DNA of 39,154 bases, taken from positions 1 to 39,154 of the forward strand of contig JAJTDZ010000007.1 of assembly GCA_021298245.1 (NCBI GenBank), read 5' to 3'. Positions 33,141 through 39,154 of this stretch are shown piece by piece (positions within the stretch are counted from its first letter, which is position 1; every line of letters starts with the position of its first letter). The stretch is from Algoriphagus sp. (GTDB taxonomy: Bacteria > Bacteroidota > Bacteroidia > Cytophagales > Cyclobacteriaceae). A model generated the notes under the pieces. It was not told the origin of the DNA and ran no database searches. It saw only the letters and a program-made list of their open reading frames with translations. The position numbers were made by a program, and so were the translations under genes.

Positions 33141-34372
33141 GAGGCAGTGGATTTGCTGAGTACTTCTTTAAATAAATCCAATAGGTAGGCGTTGGGCTCT
33201 TGACCTTTTTCACTTTTGTAATACATCCTAAAAAGGCTTTCCATATCCTTTTTTAAATCATCCACCTGGAGGTCCGCTGTTCCACCCTCAAGCGTATGCT
33301 TGAGTTGAGGAATCAAGTTCACTATCCCATCGTGAGCTTTGAAAATAGCCCTCCGAGTAGAGGCATCGATCGACTCCTCAGTTAAGTAAGTGATCTCTAC
33401 AAAGCAATAGGGGTGCTGCTCTAGCCAGGCCAAGGCTTCTTCCAAGGAGGTGAATCGCACGCGATAAAGGGGCCTACCACGTTTTAGGGCAATGGGTTGA
33501 AATTTTATAGGTTCCTGAGGCTTGGCATGCACCATGACTACATTTTTTTCTTGATCTGCTTCTGAAAATGAATAGGCAAGGGGAGAGCTGGAATAGACTA
33601 CTGGGCAAGGCGAGGAACTAACCGTCTGGTAGCGATGTAGGTGCCCAAGCGCAGCATACTGGACTTGCTCGGGCAAGTGCTGGGTAAATAAGGCTTGGGT
33701 GCCTCCAATATGCAGGATGGGTCGCTCCGATTCGGGCTCGGATAAAGGTGCAGAGGCATCCCCTTCTTGGATAAAATAAAAATGACCTAAAAAGAGATTT
33801 ACCCCTTGGTCATTGCAGTATTTATCGGCTAAGTATTGCCACTTTTTTGCTAATAAATCACGAAAGACTGCATCTTTATCCTCTTCTCCGAGGTTGGTTC
33901 GAAGAAGGACTTCATTGGCATAGGGAGCCAAAATGATGCGAATGGGAAAATGGTGTTGAGGCAATTTGAATTCCAAAAATCCACTTTCGGATCTAAGTAT
34001 GCTTAGGCCTGAGTCTAAGGTACCGCAAGGAACGATGCTGTCGTAGCGGCTATAAAAAATAATGCCAAGCTCTCTTGCCAAAGGATCTGGAGCCTCTACA
34101 AATTGGGTACTGTCGTGGTTTCCAGAAATAGCGATGACGGGGCGCGTCCCATTTTTGGAAAGACGGCGTAAAGTTTTGTACAACAACTCCACCGCTTCGT
34201 GGGCGGGGTTGAAGGTATCGAAAATGTCGCCGGCCAAGAGCACTAAGTCAATTTCTTCTTGATCTGCTATCAAGCAAATTTCGTCTAAAACCTCCTTCTG
34301 CTCTTCCAGTCTAGAAAATTCCTGAAGACGCTTGCCTAAGTGCCAATCGGCGGTATGAAGGATTTTTAACAT
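33137..34372 (-). CDS. sbcD: Exonuclease SbcD subunit (Mre11-like)
   Basis: Nuclease subunit of SbcCD, a calcineurin-like metallophosphoesterase. The metal motifs are in order: Asp9 and His11 in HTADWHLGK, Asp49 in LLAGDIFD, Asn85-His86 in SGNHDS, then LGHFYF and the GHLHRYQ motif near residue 245. The 411-residue length fits. The C-terminal part (about 290-411) is the capping and SbcC-contacting region. The ATG at 34372 is supported by the immediate start of the first beta-strand. It is coupled to sbcC by a four-base overlap and diverges from rlpA across a 157-base gap in which I see no clear promoter. Confidence 0.96.
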   Translation of the reverse strand: MLKILHTADWHLGKRLQEFSRLEEQKEVLDEICLIADQEEIDLVLLAGDIFDTFNPAHEAVELLYKTLRRLSKNGTRPVIAISGNHDSTQFVEAPDPLARELGIIFYSRYDSIVPCGTLDSGLSILRSESGFLEFKLPQHHFPIRIILAPYANEVLLRTNLGEEDKDAVFRDLLAKKWQYLADKYCNDQGVNLFLGHFYFIQEGDASAPLSEPESERPILHIGGTQALFTQHLPEQVQYAALGHLHRYQTVSSSPCPVVYSSSPLAYSFSEADQEKNVVMVHAKPQEPIKFQPIALKRGRPLYRVRFTSLEEALAWLEQHPYCFVEITYLTEESIDASTRRAIFKAHDGIVNLIPQLKHTLEGGTADLQVDDLKKDMESLFRMYYKSEKGQEPNAYLLDLFKEVLSKSTAS

Positions 34373-34529
34373 AGATAACTCAAAAAAACCAGGTCATGAT
34401 CCCTTTTATTTAAGGTAAGGGCCAACCTGTCTCCAAGATAGGACAAGCTGCTTCAGCTTCCAAAAGAGGAAATCAGGATTGACAGAAATTGGCACTATTC
34501 TTGAACCTAGAGAGAAAAATATTATTATT

Positions 34530-35078
34530 ATGATTTTCAGGTACTTATTAATTTTATTTTTAGTTTTTACTTGCTTAAAGGTTTCTGCTCAAACAGATTC
34601 CTTACTGATTGAAACAGGTGAAGCAAGCTATTATGGCGGAAAATTTCATGGGAGAAAAACTGCAAATGGAGAGATTTTTCACGTGGATAGTCTAACGGCT
34701 GCGCATAAAATTTTACCTTTTGGGACGGTAGTGAAAGTTACAAATCTTAGACGAAACACTTCAGTGATTGTTAGAATAAATGATCGTTTACCTAGCAATT
34801 CAAAGCGGCAAATAGATCTTTCTCAAGGTGCGGCAGGAGTATTGGGGATGCTCCGTGATGGAGTAGGTCAAGTTAGAATTGAAGCCATTGATTTGGATCA
34901 ACTCGATCGATTGATTAAATATTTTGAAGGTAGACCTCATCCCAACCTTAGGCTTCGCCCTTATTATCGCCCGATTATCCTCCCTGATACTGTAAACGTA
35001 TTTAGTGAATTTTTGGCTAGTCAACTTAGATCGAATTGGGTTCAGGATGCTCCCAAGGTCCTCGATAGGGTCTTCTAA
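34530..35078 (+). CDS. rlpA: RlpA-like double-psi beta-barrel protein (septal ring lytic transglycosylase type)
   Basis: RlpA homologues cleave peptidoglycan strands lacking stem peptides. The double-psi barrel occupies residues about 25-120: GEASYYGGKFHGRKTANGE, then FGTVVKVTNLRRN, VIVRINDRLP and RQIDLSQGAAGVLGM. I start at ATG 34530, which gives a good signal peptide (MIFRYLLILFLVFTCLKVSA). An upstream in-frame TTG at 34479 would add 17 polar residues before it and is less likely. No lipobox and no SPOR domain are present, so septal targeting is not obvious. The C-terminal 60 residues (about 120-182) are a Pro/Arg-rich extension I do not recognise. Its last 53 bases overlap the 3' end of the opposite-strand oxidoreductase gene. 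Confidence 0.85.
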   Translation: MIFRYLLILFLVFTCLKVSAQTDSLLIETGEASYYGGKFHGRKTANGEIFHVDSLTAAHKILPFGTVVKVTNLRRNTSVIVRINDRLPSNSKRQIDLSQGAAGVLGMLRDGVGQVRIEAIDLDQLDRLIKYFEGRPHPNLRLRPYYRPIILPDTVNVFSEFLASQLRSNWVQDAPKVLDRVF

Positions 35079-36393
35079 GCTTGGCCGTTGCTTCCGGGTC
35101 ATTGTGTATTGTTCGCGTGTTTGGATCGTAGCGCAAAGGCCTGCCTCCAAGTTCCATGGAGATATTGGCCAAAATACAAGAAGCCGTAGAAATATGTCCA
35201 TCCAACACGTCTGCCACGGGTAAAGTGTCCTTATCTATGGATTCCAACCAGTTTTTTAAATGCAACCGCGTTGCTGGCGCCGCATTGAGTTCGATACGAT
35301 CTTCAGTCACATCCTCTGGATACGCCTCTCGTTCAAATACACAATCGAAGTGAATTTTTTCTGCCTTGCTGTCTTGGGGAAAAAAGTCGGCCTGCATGGT
35401 GCTTCCTGCTAGCATTCCTTTTTCTCCATAAATTTTAAAAGCCCATGGATATTCTGGATCGGGGGCATTGCCCCAAGTCCTATGCTGCCACACCACTTGC
35501 AGCTCAGGGAATTCAAAGATGGCCGTTTGGGTATCTGAAATATTCGATTTTCCTTCCTTTTGTACGTAAATACCCCCGGTAGAACTTACCTGTGTAGGCC
35601 ATCCCAAGCCAAGCATCCAGCGGACGGTATCCAGCATGTGCACACACATGTCCCCTGTGATTCCATTGCCGTATTCCATAAAGGTTCTCCACCACCGGGT
35701 ATGGGGAAGTCCATCGTAGGGCCGGAGAGGTGCAGGCCCTGTCCATAAGTCGTAATTGAAAAAATCAGGAACAGCCTCCTCCGGAGGATTTCCATTGGCA
35801 CGCATGTGGAAATAGCAGCAAACCTCTGCATGGCTGATTTTGCCCAGTAAGCCACTGTCAATCACCCGTTTTTTAGCTTCAATGAGGTGAGGGGTGCTTT
35901 TACGCTGAGTACCTATTTGGCATTTACGCTTGTATTTACGTGCAGCGGCTAGGATAGCTTCGCCCTCGATTACGTCCACAGAAATGGGTTTTTGTAGGTA
36001 GACATGTGCTCCTGACTTCATCGCTTCGATGGCCTGCAAGGCATGCCAATGGTCAGGTGACCCGATCAATACCAAATCGCAGGCGTGGCTTTGAAGGAGT
36101 TCTCGGTAATCCTCAAAAAGTTCGGGTACTTTCTTGGATTTCTGTCGCTTTGCGACCAAATCTCCAGCGGCGGTCAACATTCTTTTATCAACATCACAAA
36201 GCGCTACTACCTCCACATCGGCTACCTGAATCAAACGAAAGAGATCGGATTTCCCGTACCAACCCGCGCCAATCAAGGCGACTTTCAAAGGGCCTGATTT
36301 CGTGTTAAAATCCATTCCCAACAAGCCAAAACTTGCCAAGGTCAGTAGGGCGCTAGAGCCTTTCAGGAATTCTCTCCGATTCAATTCGTTCAT
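35026..36393 (-). CDS. Tat-exported Gfo/Idh/MocA family oxidoreductase
   Basis: A 455-residue NAD(P)-dependent sugar-type oxidoreductase. The N-terminus carries a twin-arginine signal (NRREFLKGSSALLTLASFGL), so the folded protein with cofactor is exported. The Rossmann motif ALIGAGWYG follows at about residue 39. LIGSPDHWHALQAIEAMKSG and YLQKPISVDVIEG are the family EKP-type motif with Gln in place of Glu. The C-terminal alpha/beta domain contains WWRTFMEYGNGITGDMCVHM and ends WEHPEPNSI, a natural terminus. Its substrate is unknown; exported relatives act on glycans such as N-acetylgalactosamine. It is on the same strand as the acylase, 86 bases further on. The 3' end overlaps rlpA antisense by 53 bases. 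Confidence 0.9.
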   Translation of the reverse strand: MNELNRREFLKGSSALLTLASFGLLGMDFNTKSGPLKVALIGAGWYGKSDLFRLIQVADVEVVALCDVDKRMLTAAGDLVAKRQKSKKVPELFEDYRELLQSHACDLVLIGSPDHWHALQAIEAMKSGAHVYLQKPISVDVIEGEAILAAARKYKRKCQIGTQRKSTPHLIEAKKRVIDSGLLGKISHAEVCCYFHMRANGNPPEEAVPDFFNYDLWTGPAPLRPYDGLPHTRWWRTFMEYGNGITGDMCVHMLDTVRWMLGLGWPTQVSSTGGIYVQKEGKSNISDTQTAIFEFPELQVVWQHRTWGNAPDPEYPWAFKIYGEKGMLAGSTMQADFFPQDSKAEKIHFDCVFEREAYPEDVTEDRIELNAAPATRLHLKNWLESIDKDTLPVADVLDGHISTASCILANISMELGGRPLRYDPNTRTIHNDPEATAKLRRPYRGPWEHPEPNSI

Positions 36394-36479
36394 AGTAGGT
36401 CATTTAAATTGGTGCCTCTGAATTTACGAAAAGCCCTCACTTTTGCAAACCGCTTTGGGAAGAATGGTTCCCGATTCTG

Positions 36480-38499
36480 TTAGTCTCCAGGGTGATAGAC
36501 GCGTCTCGCATTTTGAAGTACGCTTTTCTTGTCCAGGGTCATGGGCTTTAATTTTCGTTCCACAAAACGTTCCATTTGATCGGCATAGTGCGGGGAATCG
36601 GGGCGATTGCTCGCTCCATACACGTTGATGCTTTCCAATACAGGCAGTCCTTTTCCAAAGCGAGCCATCAATATGTAGGATTCTCCCTGTGCAGCCTTTC
36701 GCATGCCTTTCTCCCAAGCCGTAGAGCGGATGGTGGTCAGTACATCGTCGATGCCCCAGAGGGGAAGGACTTTGTCTCCACGTACTAGCTTTTGGTATTC
36801 TCCAAGTTGCACCAATTCTTTTCCAAAATGGGTTTGAAAGTGTTCCCGTCTTGGTAAACTCATCCCACCAGTAATAGTATACAAAGGCAAAAAGTGCCGC
36901 ACCTTCACTCTTGATATCAGCCTCCTTATTCCAGGTGGCGAGTGCAATAATCTGAGCTTCCAGTTCTGGATACATCTCAGGATTTAGGGTAAAAAAGGAC
37001 TGCAAATTGGTTCGAAAAGCCAAGTCTTTGGGTAGCGTTTGGTCAAACTTGAGTTGATTAAATTGCTGCCAGGAAATCTTTCCTTCCTCAGGCATCAGCT
37101 CTCGAAAGCGTACGGATCGATTGTTGTCACGTAAGTCAAAACCCATTTCCCGGGGATGAGCATCAGCCAAAAGAGTATCGGCAAGTGCTCCTGCCTTAAA
37201 TGGAGAATGGTTGGTGTGGAAGAGGTAGCCGAGCGACGGGTTGAGCTGCTGCGGGAGTTCCTCAAAGGAATGGTAGTCCTTCCATGCCACAGCCGCACGA
37301 TTTCCTATTACGGTCTCGGAATGGTCTATTCCAGGTACGCGCTTGGGCAGCAGGGCATTGCTTACGTAATAGATGGTGTCGTAGCGGTCGGCATAGACCG
37401 TATTGAAGTTGGGAAGCTGCAAAGTCGCCATAGCCGCCTTCCATTCTTGGAAGTTGCTGGCCTTGTTCATACGCCACCACTGTTCCGGTGCCCCAATCCG
37501 ATCCAAAGCACCCATTCGGATCGCAAAGGTTCCCTTTTCAGTAACTAAGGTTGGTCCGTAGATGGATTTCCAGACGGTTTGAGGTACCGGAAGGGTGAAC
37601 CAGTCCCAGAGCTTCACTTTCAGCCAAACTGTTTTTTCTTCCAATATCAGCCATTCCCCATCTACTCGATAGCGGGAAGGATCCTCGGGATCTAATTCGA
37701 GTTGGTACAGGTCCAGTAAGTCGGGGGAATTGACCGTATGGGCCCATCCCAAGTGCTCGTTGACTCCATGGAAGATCATTGCCCCTCCGGGAAAAAGTCC
37801 TCCAAGTGCATTCCAGCCTTCTTCCGAATGGATGTGTGCCTCGTACCAGGCCACGGGTCCTTCCAAGGGTTGGTGGGAGTTGATGGCTAGAAATGCTTCT
37901 CCTGTATCGGTGCGTGAGGGGTGGATGGCAATGGCATTGGAGCCTTTGGGAAGAGAGTCTTCGGCGATTTTGGGCACGGTACCCTTGAAGATCGCCTGTA
38001 CTGCTCGGTCAGCCCCTGCCATTTGTGCCAAGGAGAGGATGTAGGCAGAGCTGATTTCTTGAGCAGTAATGGGAAATGCAGGGGCATAGAGCAGTTCCTC
38101 CGGATGATGAAAAGCATAGTCATTCAAGCCTGCAGCATAGCCTTCCAACACTTTCTTGAATTCTGGAGAAAAACTTGATTCGTACTTGGCCTTGGCAATT
38201 TCTTTGGTTTCCAAGAGCTGTACAAAAAAATCGATAGCCGCTCCTTCTTCTCCAAATACCCTACCGGCCAGACCTTTTCCGGCAAGCACTGTTTTTTGAA
38301 TAGTCTCAAAATCATCCTCCGAATGGGCCCAAGCGAGCCCGTAAGCTGCATCGGCATCTGTTTTTCCAAAAATATGAGGAACCCCATATTCATCTCTTGC
38401 GATTTGAACGTTTTTTGTATTCCAGCCCGAATGCTGGTGAACGCGTTGGCAGGAGATTAGGAGGATTCCAATCCCGAAAAGGAGGGCTGTGTTTTTCAT
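36480..38499 (-). pseudogene. Penicillin acylase family lipoprotein, interrupted by a frameshift
   Basis: An Ntn-hydrolase of the penicillin/acyl-homoserine-lactone acylase family. I start at ATG 38499 with lipobox LISC (Cys17); a TTG four codons upstream is not needed. The N-terminal part shows ARDEYGVPHIFGKTDADAAY and the autoproteolytic site LPKGSNAIAI, with Ser187 as the new N-terminal nucleophile. Homology holds to WWDEFTK (about 36850). Then the frame shifts: the remaining family sequence (REHFQTHFGKELVQLGEY, GESYILMARFGKGLPVLESI, GASNRPDSPHYADQME) continues in another frame, to a stop at 36480. One surplus base fits best at the CCC at 36845-36847. Downstream codons are intact, so this is a recent mutation or a sequencing error. 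Without repair the product would end in about 145 unrelated residues. Confidence 0.85.
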
Positions 38500-38708
38500 G
38501 GGGTAAAGCAAACTGAATGAAAGTTAAGCGTTCAGCTGAAATTATCAGCAATGTCGAACAAGTTTCACTAGTTGCTTCCTAGCCTCCTAATTAGTTGTAT
38601 AGCCGAGATTTTCACAAAGGCTTTTCAGAACTTGGCTCAGCCCGTTAATCACAAAAATTACCTATTCAGAAAAACTATTTCTATTTTCATGCCTTTAAGA
38701 TTAGATCT

Positions 38709-39154
38709 ATGAAAAAACTACTCGTACTCATTTTCCTCTTTCCTGTATTCAGCGTCTTCGCACAAGAAAAGGAAATCCTATCCAAGTTGGATGCCAAGGC
38801 AGATTTCTATGGTGACCTTGCTCGTCAGATTTGGGCAAATCCCGAATTGGGATATCTAGAAACCAACAGTTCTCAACTTCTACAAAAGACACTCTCTGAT
38901 GCTGGATTTAAGGTGACTGCTGGGGTAGCAAATATCCCTACGGCATTTGTAGCGGAGTATGGATCTGGAAAACCTGTCCTTGGAATTATGGCTGAATTTG
39001 ATGCCCTACCGGGAGTATCTCAAGAGGCGGTACCCTTCCGTAAACCAGTAGTCGCAGGTGGTGCAGGCCATGCCTGCGGACATCACCTGTTTGGTGCCGC
39101 TTCTGTAGCTGCAGGTATTTCGGTGATGGATTGGATGAAAGCCAACAAGATTAA
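38709..39154 (+). CDS. M20 family amidohydrolase, 3'-truncated by the window edge
   Basis: The first 148 residues of a metallopeptidase of the M20D/AbgB-like amidohydrolase family, probably hydrolysing N-acyl amino acids or p-aminobenzoyl-glutamate-like amides. The signal peptide (MKKLLVLIFLFPVFSVFA) points to the periplasm. Family features are WANPELGYLETNSSQLLQK, AEFDALPGVSQ and the metal motif GHACGHHLFGA, with Cys123, His125 and His126; the remaining ligands are beyond the window. The ATG at 38709 has no competing start. The frame is open to the last base. It diverges from the acylase gene across a 209-base gap in which I see no terminator, promoter or RNA structure I can defend. Confidence 0.9.
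   Translation, partial: MKKLLVLIFLFPVFSVFAQEKEILSKLDAKADFYGDLARQIWANPELGYLETNSSQLLQKTLSDAGFKVTAGVANIPTAFVAEYGSGKPVLGIMAEFDALPGVSQEAVPFRKPVVAGGAGHACGHHLFGAASVAAGISVMDWMKANKI

Noticed and set aside
34445..34459. AAGCTG-CTT-CAGCTT inverted repeat between sbcD and rlpA
   Set aside because: Only six pairs and no promoter or T-tract in a useful position; expected by chance.
34479..34529. Upstream TTG start for rlpA
   Set aside because: It would put 17 polar residues ahead of a clean signal peptide; ATG at 34530 is better.
36424..36850. Continuation of the acylase reading frame to a stop at 36424
   Set aside because: The residues after the break have no family resemblance, while a neighbouring frame carries the true C-terminus; this tail is out of frame.
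38500..38708. Possible small RNA or riboswitch in the gap before the M20 gene
   Set aside because: No stable paired structure or known riboswitch core could be traced by eye in these 209 bases.
1..39154. Possible mobile element, defence island or CRISPR array
   Set aside because: No transposase, integrase, direct-repeat array, tRNA-flanked insertion or defence-type gene was found; the gene content is core-like throughout.

Overview
The window reads as an ordinary chromosomal stretch from a Bacteroidetes bacterium, most likely a Cytophagales member close to Cyclobacteriaceae/Algoriphagus (the genus-level guess is inference). Supporting signs are a TonB receptor/DUF4249 pair, a type IX secretion (T9SS) C-terminal sorting domain, a Bacteroidetes-type RNA polymerase omega, DUF4835, a periplasmic-propeller LuxR-type regulator and promoters of the form TTG-N19..22-TAnnTTTG. 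I see no tRNA, rRNA, CRISPR array, insertion sequence, phage gene or integration site, and no gene-free stretch longer than about 210 bases.

Layout. 1-4893 (+): a three-gene surface cassette of TonB-dependent receptor (5' end cut off), DUF4249 lipoprotein and an MG2-like secreted protein. 4943-10644 (-): a large membrane-anchored DUF3352-like/propeller protein, malate dehydrogenase, and a tilS/cyclic-nucleotide-binding pair joined by an ATGA overlap. 10693-19197 (+): envelope and housekeeping genes, namely an LptA/OstA-like protein, a T9SS substrate, bamD, rpoZ, coaBC, DUF4835, recN and fabI. 19319-21805 (+): a secreted amidohydrolase and an alpha/beta hydrolase. 21815-27203: a small glucan locus, with a GH16 lipoprotein and a lipoprotein carrying a duplicated 160-residue domain on the minus strand, divergent from a 970-residue propeller/Y_Y_Y/LuxR regulator. 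27319-29974 (+): MarR regulator, YceI, ring-cleaving dioxygenase and carboxylesterase. 30108-34372 (-): sbcD-sbcC. 34530-39154: RlpA, a Tat-exported Gfo/Idh/MocA oxidoreductase, a frameshifted penicillin acylase, and the start of an M20 amidohydrolase cut by the window end.

How the genes work together. BamD, the LptA-like protein and DUF4835 point to outer-membrane assembly. CoaBC and FabI feed coenzyme A and fatty acid synthesis. RecN and SbcCD serve double-strand-break repair. The GH16 locus has the parts of a minimal beta-glucan utilisation locus but no SusC/SusD pair in the window. The MarR-to-carboxylesterase block matches, by gene content, the MhqR-controlled quinone/catechol detoxification genes of Bacillus subtilis, and has a perfect 14-base palindrome just upstream of marR.

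The most interesting observations are the mhq-like block with its candidate operator, the SusC/D-less glucan locus with a duplicated unknown domain and an intercistronic perfect hairpin, a CoaBC with Asp125 and Ser158 where the E. coli enzyme has Asn and Cys, and the frameshifted penicillin acylase. I found no convincing wholly new system; most of the window is well-conserved Bacteroidetes core genome.
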